Below, piece by piece: positions 40,201 through 54,480 of a stretch of DNA of 64,000 nucleotides. The translations under genes were made by a program, and so were the position numbers. Within the stretch, counting starts at the first letter, position 1. Every line of letters starts with the position of its first letter. This stretch comes from Rhabdornis inornatus (taxonomy: Eukaryota; Chordata; Aves; Passeriformes; Rhabdornithidae). The notes under the pieces were generated by a model. That model made no database searches and was not told the origin of the DNA. It worked only from the letters and a program-made list of their open reading frames with translations. The stretch lies in contig VWZS01000240.1 in assembly GCA_013397075.1 (NCBI GenBank), positions 186,001 to 250,000 of the forward strand, in the 5' to 3' direction.

Positions 40201-42280
40201 CAGTTCGGAAGAATTCCTGAAGACTTAGAGATGGACAGGAAGGTCCTAGCTCCCCTGGAGCTGCTCCAAACACCAAGTAATTCATCAGAACAGCTTATTG
40301 AGAGAGTTGTTTATCCCAAGACAAAATGTGGGCACACTTTGCACGGCATGTTTGATGCTGTGCACAGAGAGGTCTCACTTACTGCCTGGGCTCTTCACTT
40401 AATGATCAGATGTGAAGGGTTTGTTAGACACGATCCTGCAAGCTACCTCTTGCTCAGAGGGACCTGATTGCATCCTCGCAGGGAAGTTGATTTATAGAAC
40501 TTCTTTTGGAGTCTGTGCTCCTTTTACCCCCTCTCCTCTTGTTCTTGTTTTTCAGATTTGATTTATACATGCTCATTCCCTTCCTCACAGGAATGAGTTT
40601 TGGTGTGTGCCAGTTGCATGAGAGAAAAATTTATAGAGCAAGCTGCAGAGGAAAGCAGCTGGGATCTTTCTTAGGAGAGCTGCAGTCGTTAATTATAGGA
40701 GTCTAACTAAACCTCAGCTCAGGCAAGAAGCATTTTCTAGATCTCCCTGCTTTCTTTTGTACCTTCCTGAACAAATTGTCACATCAAAGTCAGGATTCAG
40801 GAACGACTGAAAACAACACCCACCTTTTTGCATAAAAAGGGATGCTGAGTGCCAGGGAGCAGCTCTTTCTGGTTCCCTCTTCTCACAAACTGGTGTGAAG
40901 GGCACTGCACCACTTCTTAGCAAGGGCTGCAGACAGCATTTGTCTGTCCCTTGGGCTTGCTTATGCTTCTTCCGTGCCTCAGGCAGCATGGTGATTCAGC
41001 TGCTACCTTGCTAAAGTCTCTCAGGTCTGATCTAAACACCTGCTTTCTCTCCCCAGCTCAGTTCTGTGCAGGCAGGCCTGTTCCTTGGGTCAGCAGGTTT
41101 CCCAAGAGTACATTTTATTATTAGAGTCACTGTGGAGCTGGGTATCTGGGTCCCAAACATCTTCACATGTGCATCGCTGGCAGAGCCAGCAGCACTGGAA
41201 AGTATTTTCTCTGTATGAATTTACCCCAGGGGAAGAGTGGGAGGAGACATAACCTGGACATCTTTAAAAGCCTAATACTTCCTATGCATGTGTCTCTCTG
41301 GTATGTTTTTGGCTGATGATCCCAGTGCAGACCATACTATTTGGAGACTGCCTACACAGGTAGCTTGTCTTAACTTGGCCAACATGACCTTTGCTCATGT
41401 CACTTCATAATCTGTAATGCTGAGATAAGAGTATCAGCAGGAGTCTGTCTGCATTAACAGCTAAGAGATACTAAAAGGGAGGAAAAACTGGGAACGTGCC
41501 TAGGATAGATAAAGCTGGTTTGGTGTCTTTGACAAAGAAAGTTGTTACATGTTTTCCTTGGAGTTTAACAGGGCTGCCAGGACACGAGTGTGCCTAACCT
41601 AACCGAGGGCACTGTCATCAAAAGCTGATTTTGGTGCCCCAGATGGATGTTCACGGCCTTTTGCTGGGGCTTGGACAGGGAGAGAAAGGAAGGGAGGCAC
41701 TGGCTCGCTAATTAAGAGGCATTCTCTCTCTGCTGTCTTTCTGCTTCTCAAAGGGGAAGGCAGAACCCATGCCTAGTGAGAGACCCTCTCGCCTGTGCTG
41801 AGACCCCTCTTAAAAGCTGCTAAACATTAAAAAATAAGAAAGAAAAAATTTCTGTGAGCACTTTGATAGTCCTCACAAGAAAGTGAAATAGAAGAGCCTT
41901 TAAGCTGCACATAAGAAAACCCCTGTATATTGGTAGGGGAAGAAAGGCTGGTGAAGCTGAAATCTGGCAACAGTTCCCAGCTGGTGAGGGAGGTGCTTTT
42001 CTGCTGCAAGCTCCTCTCATGACTGATGCAGAGACAGAGAGAGGAAAAGCACAGAATCCTCTGTAGGCAATAACTAGCACCTCAACCCCCCTCCCCCCGG
42101 GGGGGCAATGGGATGGAGAGGCTGAGCCAGCACTCATCCTCTGCCTTCCTGCAGGGGCTTGGCCCTGGGCTCACCCCAGAAGCACCCAGCCTTGTCACAT
42201 CATGCCTCCTCCTGTGGGACCCCTTCCCACTGCGGGAGCCTCCCAGCCAGGCAGCTTTCCCCTGCTTTGCATCCTCCCGG

Positions 42281-42294
42281 GTTTCCATAGCAAT
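42281..42294 (+). promoter_or_regulatory. RFX X-box-like site
   Basis: GTTTCCATAGCAAT is one base from a strong X-box form and sits at the edge of a locally GC-rich patch. Function is inferred. Confidence 0.35.
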
Positions 42295-45200
42295 CGGTGG
42301 CAGCTGTGCAGGGAAGTCAGTGGAGGAAAATGAGGGTTTCTTCCTGTCCTAGGCCAGCTGAAGGCTGGGAGAACAGGACCATCCTGATGCTTCTGATGAA
42401 GGCAGCAACACCCAGGCTGCCCCAGCTCACCCCCAGCCAGGCCAGAGACAAGAATGTGATGGGAATGTACAGGTTTCAGGGCTCTGCAGGGCAGGTTTTG
42501 GGGGACTGCATGCACCCCAGAGCCATCCCCACACATCCTGCCCTGCTAGAAAGCTACTGATACTGAACTGATGCCACCCCTGATTTTTTGTCTTCTTTCA
42601 TAGCCTCCATGTCTTTCACTCCTTAGCCTGCACCATTTTTTCCCCCTTGGCACATTGTCAGTCAGTGAGGTTAGAAATTAATCTTTAACTTTAATGGAAA
42701 ACACTCTGGAGGGAGGCGGGGAGGGTGGAGAGTGGAGAGTGGAGAGGTACAGGCAGCCTTGACAGCAGCATTTTTATTTCCAGGATGGGGCAACAGGGCA
42801 GTGGAGTAAAACCTCAGGGAGGGAGGAGAGTGAGGGGAATGCAGGTATTCAAGACAGTGCTCCAGCACAAAGAGAAGGAGCAACCTGGACAAGCTTCCTG
42901 TACTCTTGGTTCTGTGGGGAGGTTAAATAACCCATCCCTATTCCTCCATACACATATAGGAGGAAAGGGGAGACCTGCGCATTCAAACCAAATGGAAAAC
43001 TTGAGGGGGTACTTGCAAAAAATAAAATGAAAATATCAATTTGAACCCCAAATATTTCATATTATTTAGCTTAAAAAAAAAAAAAGGTAGGTTAGTTTTG
43101 AAATGGAACTGTCATGTTGAAAGGAAGCCAAGATACTTCATTTGTAAAATGTCCAAACATAATGTTTTGACATTTTCAGGAAAAAATTTGCTCCATACAT
43201 CTTCAGAGAAATCTTTCTACAAATGTGTCTGAAAAGTTGGGCATCCTGAAAACTGCATTTTGAGGCAAGCTTCACATGTACCAAGCATGTTTCACATGGG
43301 CACAACCCAGGCATCTGAAGCACAGCAGTTCTGGGCAAACCCTGGAGAGCTATGCAGGGAGCAAAGGTGCTTGACACAATTTGTGCAGGTCCCATTTGTG
43401 CCCAGGGCAGCCCCATGTGGAGCTCATTACTGTTTCTCCCTGACCCAATGCCCACCAGCACTTCTCTGCCTGCTGTTGGAAGCGTGGCACAGGTGCCCGC
43501 AGGATGATGAGCCTGTTGCTGCCTTCGGCTCAAGCCTCAGCTCTGCTGTTGGGGTGAAATTTGGGGCCCTGATTATAGTTGGCATATGATAGTGAGGAAA
43601 GGAACTGTAAGTAAGCTAGAACCATCCTTCAATTTCTCATGCAGCATGGGGAAGGAAGCATAGAGGTTTCTGGCAAAATTATGTTCATAATCAAGGGGAC
43701 TCTTGGAGAGCTTGAATGCAAGATTTATAGATTGGAGAGAGGGGAGCAGGCACCAACACCAAATGCTGTGCCCTGTGTAGCCTATTGAGAGATTTATGCG
43801 CTTTTCAGCAGCCAGATTAGATGTCAAGAGGAGATTACCATTTACAACACAGTGTACCACTGCACGCTGAGACTTCTGGTCTCACACAGCACCTCTGGGC
43901 CGGGCACCGGCTGTGGTACAGCTTTGACCGCCTACACACCTCTCACCAATTCCCACCCCAGGCCTCAGCAGGTTAGAGAGGCTAAGGGCACAAGTCTGGC
44001 AGGGGATTTCAAAACTGCCCATGCCAGACAGGGCTGGGCTGTCTGGGGCTTGTTTTGAGCTCAGTAACACAGACTCTTACAAGATATGTCCTTGAGTTAG
44101 GAGAGTGACCAAAGCTGGTGTCAGGCAGAACCCTCTGCCTCATTTCATGGCTTACATAGCTTAAAGCTTGCTTGTCACAATAACCTGTTCTGGCACACTG
44201 TGAGACCTGAAAGTCTCTGACCTATTTCCATGAATTCAGCATTTTCCTCTCTTCACCACTTCTTCTCCTGCAGCCTGGAGGAGGGAAAGAGAGGCTTGCC
44301 AGAGGAAGCGTGAGGAAAATATATCTACAAAGGTAAGAGAGAAAAAAGCAAGCAGCAGTTGTGACTCGAGCTGCCTGCAAATCCCTAGAGGAACCAGAGG
44401 ACTGCTGAAAGCATCTCCACTGAAGCAGCTCACTCCTGAGAATGCCTCGTGTCACTGCAACAGGCTTGACACCAGCACTCCCAGACCAGAGCCGTGAGGA
44501 CCTCTCAGCCCTGACAGCTGCCAGAGCAGGTTTCCGGGTTAATATCCTTTCCCTCTGGGGGGCTGAAAACATTCCCCGGAGCCTAGTTCCTCCAAATTAC
44601 AGCAACAGACAGTGATAAAGTTTCATCTCGGGGCACAGGTCTTCTCTGTATATATTCCTGCTTTAATACAAAATAGCTCAAGAAATAAAGCTCTTTCCTG
44701 CCTGCAGCCAGGGCCAAGGCTCCTTGCAGCAGCCAAGGACCATGGATAGGTACAATACAGCCCCTGTGGCAGCTGTGTAGTCCAGAGCAGACAGATGGAG
44801 CTGCACTCCCTGCTCGCCTGGCTCCCAGCAGCACTGCCTGCAAGCTTTTCAGAAGAGAACTCTGGTTGTTCTGACATTTAGAATAGATTAAAAATCATTA
44901 CAGGTTCTTCGGGAACATTTTAGAAGGTGAAGCTATTGATTTAAAACCTCAACATCAGTTTTGTAAGAGAGTTGAAACCTTCCTGGTTTCCACCTGTGAA
45001 CACCAGCACCTGGCCCTGGCTGACAGCAGGAGTACATTTATCACACTTCTCTCTGTCCCTGTTTCATCTCTGCCCTATGCATTGTGCAGGGTTGTGTGAT
45101 GGAGCACTCAACTCCCCAAAAGTCTCTCAGTATATGAAGGGTGCTTGATCTCTTCCGTTTTGTGGATCAGCTAGGGCCTGGTGCATTTTGAGGTCTAAAA

Positions 45201-48200
45201 ACAGCACCATGTGAACCTGCTGCTCTTTGCTGCCTGATGCTGGGAGCATTTTGGGTGGTCCTGGATCCCAAGGACACGCCACCTTAGCCAAACCACTCTT
45301 ATTTCTTTCACCAGGATTGCCCATAATGCAGGATGCAACACTGCCAATGTTTCCTAGTTGCATAGTCCGCCTCACACTGTGGCTGGCTAGAAATTCTTTT
45401 CATTTTGAAAATATGAAAAAAAATTAAAATCTATGAAAAAATTTATTTTCAGCTCACAGAAATATGCCTGTAGACACTGGCCCCAAAGGAGGGGTGTCAA
45501 ACTCCATGATCTTAGGAATGATGTCATGAAGACTGACAGCACTGTCTGCATGACAAGTGTTTGTGCTATCAGGGAACAAGTGGCCTGGTCCTCAGTGCTC
45601 CCCATGTCTCCTCCTCCTCTGTCCCCTGACTTTTTGCACTCGGAGGCCCCTGTGTTCAAGAAGCAACTTCACACCTGCTGTCATTTTTATCTCCTCCTGA
45701 CTTTGCTTATTCAACCTCAGATGCCATTTCCCCCAGCTCAGTGTAGCATCCTGCTCTGGCTCATCATGCTGATGGCAATTAATAACTTCACTGGTTTCAC
45801 TCCAAGTACAGGCAAAGACCCTCTCTTCATACCTCCTGTTCATACCTGCACACTCACCTACTCCAGCTTTGGTTGCGAAGTTGGAGAGCTGCCCAAATTT
45901 TCCCCACTTGAGCTTTGCCCTGTTGGATGCCAGGACTAATGAGACCAATTTGTTCCTGTCCAGCTGGCCTCTTTGGGTCATGAAGGACATCCAGCTGCCT
46001 TGGTGAGTACACGGACTTGCTGCATATCTCAGACCACTGCTGAAGACAGAGATGCTCAAGCACATGGGCGCCTGCCATGACATGCATTCGTGTTCTGGCC
46101 CATGTGCAGAGCTCACTGTGCTGTGACACAGCCCATTTCACATGGTCTGTGGCAGTAAGACAGCCAGAAAGCAGTAGGGACTTCAGTTCCAAGAGAATTA
46201 GGCAATACCTCTAGTAAAGACATTTTGTCATGCTGAGGTGTGAAAGATATCACAAAAGTGCTACACATCTGACACAGGGTGACACCAAGCTTAAACACGC
46301 CCAAGTGCTATGATGGCTTCAGCCTGACTTTGATTTTCTTTACCAGTCTGGGTGTTTTGCACTTATGATGAAAGAACAGAGGTGGTGAGGTGCCAGGTAC
46401 CACCAGCACAGACAGCAAGGGCTTAGGAACCCCCTCAGCCCTCCAGCTGCTGAGCAGGAGGATGAGCATCTCACACTGCCCCATCCCTCATGTTCTGTTC
46501 ACTGCTAGATGACATCCAGCTGACATGATGCCTTCCTGGCCGAGATCCTCAGCATCCCTGAGCTCCTCCGTATCCCCATGCCCACTGGGAGCAGGCAGGT
46601 CCCTCCTGTGGTGACATTAATGCAGCAAATTGCAGCAGTGCTCAGCCCCTCAAATTTCTTTCTTCATCAGCAGAAGTGAAATGAAATTGCCTCTGCTGCT
46701 GGCTCTGGAGCGAGCTCATATCTTGTAGCCCTTAATCAGGGCAGATATGAAATTTCTTATCTGTTAAGTAAAATGGAGCTGCACTTCAATCCATCCAATT
46801 ATTTTTTCCAATAACTGTGAGTGAGGGGGCTGGCGGGGCCAGCTGTGGGAACTTGTACTGTCAGCAGTGTGCTGGCAGTGAAGGGGCCCTGCCCTGACAG
46901 GCACTTCAACCCGGAGCAGCCCGTACAGGATCAGCTAAAAGCATCCCAAAACACGTGTTCTTCTGGGCTGTGTGACCCAGGAAGGGGCTTGGAGGGGGGT
47001 GCTGTGGGGGCAGGCTGGCAGGCAGGTCCTTGGAAGCTTGTTGCCCACCCAGGTGATTTCCAGGAATCCCCCCCCACCATGTGGCCACAGCATGGTGTCT
47101 CTTCCTTTGGTCTGGAGTGTGGGTACTGCAGGGTGTGGGCACTCCGCTTGGCACTTGTAAAGCAGAGATAACAGGTTCTCTGTCAAACATCAGTCTTCAA
47201 GGCCAGCAAAACTGTTGTTGAAGACCTGCCCAAAGGAGACCCATCCATCTCCAAGGAGATGCCTGTGTTCAGCCCCAGAGCCTGAGTATCCCCTCTAGTG
47301 AGCACTCAGCTGAGACCGTGGAGGCCAACCCAACAGAGACAGCAAAAGTCAATGACACTGAAGCAGCTTTCCCATCCTGGATCAGAACTGAACACTTTCC
47401 AACAGCATCCAATGCCTGGGTCACCCAGCTCACGCATTTCTCCATTCCCAGGAGGGCAACTATCCAACTTTTCTTTATTGACTCTTGAAGTCAACAATAG
47501 TGTGGTTAGGTGTGAAGGAGGATCAGAAAAGCTGACCTTGTCACATGTAGCATTGATGTGTGGGCATCTGGAAAGTCCAGACAGAGATGAGGGCACAGAG
47601 AAAAGGGAAGTGTCAAAAAAGGAGGAAAAAAAAGTGGGACCAGCCAGAAGGTGGGAGAAGGGACACAGGAGTCCTGCAGTAAGAAGAAAAGGGAGATGAG
47701 CCAGAGAAAGTGGTCTTGTAGGAGAACACAGGGTAAGGTAGCAAAAGAGAGATAAAAATGAGACAAATAGAAGAAGAGTCCTCCCTGCATTGTCCTGCTT
47801 GCAGTCACGCTGAGGGGCAGGTCTAACATCACTTTACTCAGTGTGGAAATGACTGCAGCCTCCTGCCATTTCCCCTGTAGCTGAATCTGCATCTCAAGGC
47901 ATAGCCAGGTGGGAGTAAGGCCTCCTTTCTTTGGCACTCCTCTGCAGGCTGAGCAAGCTCCACAGGAGGGGTACCCAGAACCTGGGCTCTGCAGCAGTGA
48001 GGCTAAAGACAGGGTCAGGGACAGCACTGTCAGCCACTGCCTGGACTTGCGTGTTCCTTGATGGTCCTTAGGTGCTCAGAGCAGCTCCAGTCAAGTTTTG
48101 CTTCCCTTCATCTTGCACCTCACTGTTACATTTGCCTGGCACCTCCCTGTTCCCCCAAGTCCTCTGCATTGCTGCACCAGCTTCTCCAACCAATGCTCCC

Positions 48201-50400
48201 CTATCCCAGTGGCTGTGCCAAAGCCAGTCCTGGGCTCTGGTCCCCAGGTCCTCTAGCCCTCATGGGATCAGGGTACCAGTTCTCTCTGCAGTCTTATGGA
48301 TGCCTCACAGAACCTTGCTGGAACCAAGTAATTCAAACAGTAACCAAAGCCCTCTTTTGAGGAGGGGGGAGCAGGCACCAGTCTCAGTTTTTGCTGGTGA
48401 GCTCTGTATTTCCTAACAGAGTGACGATGGAGGCTTGAGGGGCCTGGAAACCCTGGAAATCCCCTGCAACAGTAGTTCCCATGGCAAGCGCCTTTACAGA
48501 CAGACCTCCACACCAGCAGCAGAAAGAGGATGTTCAAATGGAATGAGGGAAACTGTTCCTAATAGCTATGCTGCCCTTCCCAAGCCATCAGATTGTGCTG
48601 TTTCACCAGGTCCTGCAGTTTCCTGAGAAGATGAACAGCCAGAACAGGGGGGTAGTAGAAGTCAAGCCTCAGCTTCCTGAGATGACATCTAAATTTTAAC
48701 CCCACTTTCCAATAATGACAATATAAAGTGAAAAATAATTTAATGCAGTTCAACAGTTAACATGCATACCATCCCCAGTTAATTGGGAAACTCTTTTGCA
48801 AGCTTCTGCATTAGCAAGACAAGAAGGAGAAGCTCATTTAAGGCAAAGAAAGTTGATCTCTGTCTAACTGATAAAAATAGCAATTGACCAGTTTTTTCTC
48901 TACTATTATGAATTTCTGACCTTGAGTGAAACAAGGAGTCTTTCCTTTCCAACTGAGATGGTAGGAAAGGTTTTGGGAGAAAAACCTGCCATCTTTGCTC
49001 TCTGAAATAAGGCATGAGGGTAGGAACTCTTTGGCAGACGAGTAGCTCCAGTGTAGTGATCAACACTGAGTTTGAGTCAGCCCCATCAGCAAAATCCCTG
49101 TTTAATATCTGTTGCTTTCAAGGACCATGAGAACAAGCACCAGCCGACCACTCTGGAAAAGCAGCCTTGTTCCTGACAGAATCAAAGCTGGGTGATGCAG
49201 ACTTTCACCATGGTGATACTGGTTCCCACCATTTTCTAAAACATTTCCTCTACGTGTTACTTGCAAAGTGGATTTGCTCTTGAATCTTCTGACTGAGCAG
49301 CAAGGAAATTAATACAACAAAAGTGCAGCTACGTAGAGCGGTTCTCTACTGACCTGTCAGCCTTCCTGTGATGGTAAGCTTTGAGTCTGAACAGGATTAA
49401 TTTGGTTCCATTTCCCATTAAAGAGGACAGCTCCTGCTCACCCCCTGCCCGCCAACAGCAGAGCTGAGCTTTTACTCTGTGTCCTGCCTAATGCTGCCGA
49501 CACTGCCTAGATGAAAAAAACAGGCTGCAGAAAATCTAATTTTAGGGAATAGGTGACTCCCAATTTTCTGTGATGAAACTTCAGCCAAGGGTGCTCATTC
49601 AGAGCCAGGGTCGTGCATCATCCCAAATCTTCTAATAGCTCTGGGCACTTCACTAAAACACCCCACAGGGATGAAGGACTTTTTGGAAGGAAGATATAAG
49701 TGCTAAAATCTGTCTTTAATATCTGGACATGGCTGTTTGAGTCACAAATGGACTTCATCACTTTTTTTCCTCTCTTTCTTTTTTTTTCTCCATTACTTTG
49801 TGACACATTTTTAAAGCAAAAAACACCCATGTACACAAGGGAGCAATTCAATACCTTGAAATATTAGGCTAGTTTCCCTTGTGGAAGAGCACTTTACATC
49901 CTGTGCACTGGCTTTATTTCAGACAGAAACCCCATATTCGTTATGAAAAGTAATCAAACAGTCATGAACTACCTTGACCCAAAGAAAACAGACACAAAGT
50001 GACGGAATCAGCCCATTCCCCTGAGACACCAACCCCTAAAAAGATCTAAAACACATGCATCCTTCCAAAATGTTTCTTTGTCAGCAGTTGCTGGTAAAGG
50101 TCCTTTTGACATGACATTTCAAACAATTGCATTTTAGAGCAGCCCAGCTCAAGAGCACTCAAGGGAGGAGTCGGTCTGGGCTTTGCTTTAAATAATGCAT
50201 GTGCAGGTGACCTCCTCTTTGCCAGCCTGGCAGTGCTCTGTGTGTCATGGCCTCTTGATGCTTCTGGCAGGGCATCCTCCTCTGAAAGAACTGAGGATAT
50301 AGTATAAGAGTGTGTTCATCATTAGGGAAAATGGCATGCTGAGAACTGTGTTCCTAAATTCTGAAAAGGAGGCTAAACAAGAAAGAATTTGATTTAATAA

Positions 50401-50466
50401 CAAAAAACAAAAACAAAGCAAAACAAACAACCAAACCAAACAAAAAAAAAAAAGAAAGGAAAAAGG
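50401..50466 (+). repeat. A-rich (CAAAA)n low-complexity tract
   Basis: Repeated CAAA/CAAAA units ending in a pure A run. Confidence 0.9.
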
Positions 50467-53400
50467 ATGTGACCTCTGCTAGTAGCCTAGTAGCCATTCC
50501 TAGGTAATTCTCAGATTAGGAAGCCCATTGGCCTAATGCTCCATGCTGAGACCTCTCCTGCTGTGCTTAGAGGCTATTCTAGCCTAACACACATTCTTCA
50601 AAAAATAGTATGCTGACATTGTGGACAGCCCCAGCACACTGACTGTCATTATCTCTCACCAACCAAAAAAGTCTTTGGCAAGGCAGCCAGGGCTTCCTCC
50701 TGCCAGCAGCAGGGCACAGCAGCCAGCTCAGAAATGGTTCATCCTCCAGCAGTGATGCTGGAGAACTGGGATCCACATCCCATCCTGCTCAGGGGGGTGA
50801 TCCCCCCAGGTCTGCAGGAACCTGTGTTCATGGGCAGGAGATATACTCCTCCTGCTGCTTGCCAACAAATAGGGGTTTTGGGAAATGCTAAACACTGTCA
50901 TTTTGACAGCAATGTTTTCTTGATGGCCTGTCAACTGCTGATAATAGCAACATCCTCATGCTTAGGAACACAAGTCCCAGCATAGTAAGTCCCATGCTCT
51001 TGTCTAAGGTTGAGAGGTGGAGAAAGATTGAGTCACTGCTGCTGCAGATTTGCCAGTGGAGTTGGGGGTGCATTCACCCGAAATCTGGTGTCTTGTGAAG
51101 GCCCTAATGTCCAGCTTTGATGCACCTCTCAAACATGCCGTGGCATTGATGAGCTGTTGGGCTGGGGCAGTGAGGTGTGTGAACCTCTGGCAGCAGAAAA
51201 CAGAGAGGAAACAACAAATATCAGTGTCCTCTGTTGGGAGCATCGAGGAGGGGCTGCTTCTTCAGTTGCCATGATGGATGAACAGGAAGCACTGAGTGTG
51301 GTACAAGCTGCTTTGTAAAGCAGATTCAGGTAATGGTTCTGCACACCCCAAGGAAGTGGTGTCAGGAAAGGTCCAGCATTCGGGGTAGAGGTAGAAACGG
51401 GAAAGCAGGTGAAGAAGTCCCTGCTCCACCACCTGCACCACAGAGCCACAGGGAGAACACTGCCATAAACTGCAACCTGGTCATGTACATTTTCACAAAA
51501 CTGGGGACTTCCCAAGGATTCAGAGTAATTCTGCTTTGGAGAGGCAATGGCTTTGATTAGAAACATCTCTCAGAGTAAATTGTGTCCTACCTGATGAACC
51601 CCTTTGCCTGTTAAGACTGCCAGTAGAGTACGAGGTAAATCAGTGACTAAGAAGATGCCCACGGACACAGAAAATAATTTTCTGAGAGATGAGAGTGCAT
51701 TTTCAGAGCAAGACAGACAATTAGTCCAACCAGCCCTGGAGATTCAGCACCAATCCTAATCAAGTCATCTGTTGCTGCTGCAGAACCCAGATGTAAAAGT
51801 ATCTGGGCTAATGTGTCCCGCCTTAACCTGGCCCCAGCTTCAGACACCCATCTTTCTACTACCCTCGTTCACCCCCAGGCTGGCAAGGGTTAAATAATTT
51901 TTTTTTACATGACAGACATGTCTTTTTCTACTTGCCATAGCATTCTTCAGAGGAAATCCAGAGACCACGCAGTCTCTTATGGTCTATGCAGACTTTGAAT
52001 TTTATGGGCTCTGATCTATAATAAGGGTTCTGAATTAGAGAGCTGTTCCCACTGTGTGTGGAGGCTATTTCTGCTCCTTATAATTGTTTCCTGTGCCCCA
52101 TGATGTCCATGACTGAGTTCACATGAGACAACAAGGAATAAATGTAGCATCCCAGGGAGAGAAGTGGGGCTAAAAAACTAGAGCTTTGGGTGTGCAATCT
52201 TGAAGGAAAAGAATGGACTGGGTTATAGCTTCATACACTCCACGTGCTTGTACCAAATAAAAGAACTGCAGTACAAGATAGCCTCAGAGCTGTAAGAACA
52301 ATGGAGAGACCCATACATTCAGGAGAATTACCTCTTTTTTATGTATTGGTGCAAGTGGCCAGGATTTCAGCAGCACAAAGCTGTGCTAAGCCTAGAAACA
52401 AGACCCCAGGGAGTGAGCAGCATGGGTCTGTGCTTGATGTTTAAAGCTTTTAGAGGCTGGACCAGAATAAATGACTAGAGCCTGACAGATACTAAATAAG
52501 GATCCTGAGAGCTCGGGTTCATCCAGACCCCATGTGAGAGCTGTAGGCTTTGGATTCACAAACAGAAGTATCAATTTATCAATTTTTTATGGGGAATTTG
52601 ATCTATGTGAATGAAGCCACTGAGCCTCCAAACTCCAGTGTTTGCTTTTATTCCAGAAATGCAAGTTGTTTGAATATACTTTTTTTTTCCCCCCACAGGG
52701 ATTCCTGATACAAAAAAGAAAATCTATTTTCCACTTTTCCATTTCTCCCTACAAATATCGGCTAGAGCTAGCATGACTTTATATCATGTGGTTGAACCAG
52801 CACTGACCTGCTATTTTGAGTTGGCCCTCTTGAGAAGACATTAAATCTCTCAGTCATTATTGCAAATGGACAGAAATGTTAAATCTAGATGTCTGTCCCT
52901 GATTGGGTATCCACACCCTTGGACCACTGCCATGAAAATGACCCACTGTGAAGATAACCCTCCATCCTCATGTCGCACTGTGCCCTTGTGGAGAGTTGTG
53001 CATGCTTTCCACAGAGGAAAGAAAACAGAGGACTGGTCTGTGTGCTCCTCAGAACCAGCACAAGAACAGCCACTGGCTTTGTGGATCTCACACATAGTGG
53101 CCAGGTGCCCAGTGGCGCTGCAAAAGCAGTGGTAGGAGACATTGAAACGAGGAGGTCACCAGTTTCAATGTGGTGGCCTCCTGGACCAGGTCAAGAAGTT
53201 TTCTTTCCATATACTGAAGGCACGTGCTGCAAAGTGTGTCTGACTCAGCCAAAACAGCCCACGGGTGCCAGCAGGCTTCAGTTTGTAGCACTCAACTTGG
53301 AAACTGTTATGAAGACAAATGGTACACATCACATCAAATCAGCACCTTAGCAGCTAGCAGTGGCTTAGCAGAAAGATTTGTTCAAACAATGAAGTGAGCC

Positions 53401-54330
53401 CTGTGTTCTTCAGAAGGAAGAGCATCTGTTCATGAATGCTTGACTAATTTCTCATTATCTTTCCAAAACAGCTTATACCACTGGAAAAGCATCTCCTGCA
53501 CGGCTGATGTTCAGCCAACTGTTGGTTACCTGCTTGATTTACTGAGATCATCAAGAATGATGCAAGCAATGTAAGAACAGGTGCAGGTATTTCAAGAGGA
53601 GGGACATCCAAAAAGAAGGGAGGTAACTCAAATCCCTTCCTTTAAAGCAAGGAAAACAGGATGAACAGGAGCAGAGCTGGTGGCTCTGTGGGCCTAGCAT
53701 GTAGCTATGGCCAAGGTGAGATGATGGGCTGGCTTTGTCCAGGGACTGCTTGGATCAACTTTTAATAAATCTATCTGTTCCCTGGGACGTGGGGAATGAG
53801 AAGGGGAGAATTTCTGTGAGGCTATGTGAGCTATGTCTGCCTGTCATGGCATTTACTATGCCAGGGTCATATCCATTGCTGTGTTAATTTTCTCTGTCAG
53901 ATTCCCTGCTAAAGGGCTGCTCCCCTCAGCTTTCCCCAGCAGGCAGTGTGCTGCGGCCAAGGTCCAGCCTTGGCACGGGCTCCCAGTGAGTCAGCCCTCT
54001 GCCACCTCAGCAGCAAGCTGGAGGCAGAAGAGTGTCAAAGTCTAGGCTGAATTTCACATTGCAGATTCCAGATTTGCAGTGAAAAGTTTGCTACTGCTCC
54101 CACTGGGAGAGTCAAGTTCAACTATGGTTGCTCCCTGGGGCCAGGCCCCTTGAATGATATTTTCTATCACAGCATAAAGGGAAAGCACTCTGCCTGTGTC
54201 CCTCACTCATTACAGAACCCAATGATTTGTTTCAACTTCTCCATCTGTGTCACAGAGATAAAGAAATTTGCCTATCACTGCAGAGCACTTGGCAATGTTG
54301 GGTGGGAAGCACTCTGAAGCCAGCCCTCAC

Positions 54331-54480
54331 CTTACTCCAGCTGTAATATCGCAGCTTCCCAAAGGAGCTTAGCCAGGGGAGCTGGCCCTTTCTCACACCC
54401 TTCATCACTTTTTCATCAGCTGGCACAACGTAGATACTCCCCAGCCAGGCTGGATCTCTGCTGCTCTGGCTGTAGAAGAC
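54331..54480 (-). other. Orphan exon-like segment
   Basis: On the minus strand a 150-base open segment lies between TTCATTTTTCCAG and GTGAGG. It is 50 codons, phase 0-0, and contains AWLGSIYVVPADEKVMKGVR and LRYYSWSK. Composition looks protein-like and both splice sites are good. I do not recognise the protein and find no partner exon, so it may be chance. Confidence 0.3.

Larger units (their letters stand above)
36122..54330. other. Gene-poor region
   Basis: About 18 kb with no exon, RNA gene or transposon I can name, other than the simple repeats listed. RFX-like motifs at 37121-37165 and 42281-42294 and a GC-rich patch at 42060-42260 are the only conspicuous features. It could be intergenic or a long intron. 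Confidence 0.5.

Noticed and set aside
45433..46116. 168-codon plus and 174-codon minus overlapping ORFs
   Set aside because: Both strands open over the same DNA, no recognisable family, no supporting splice or poly(A) context.
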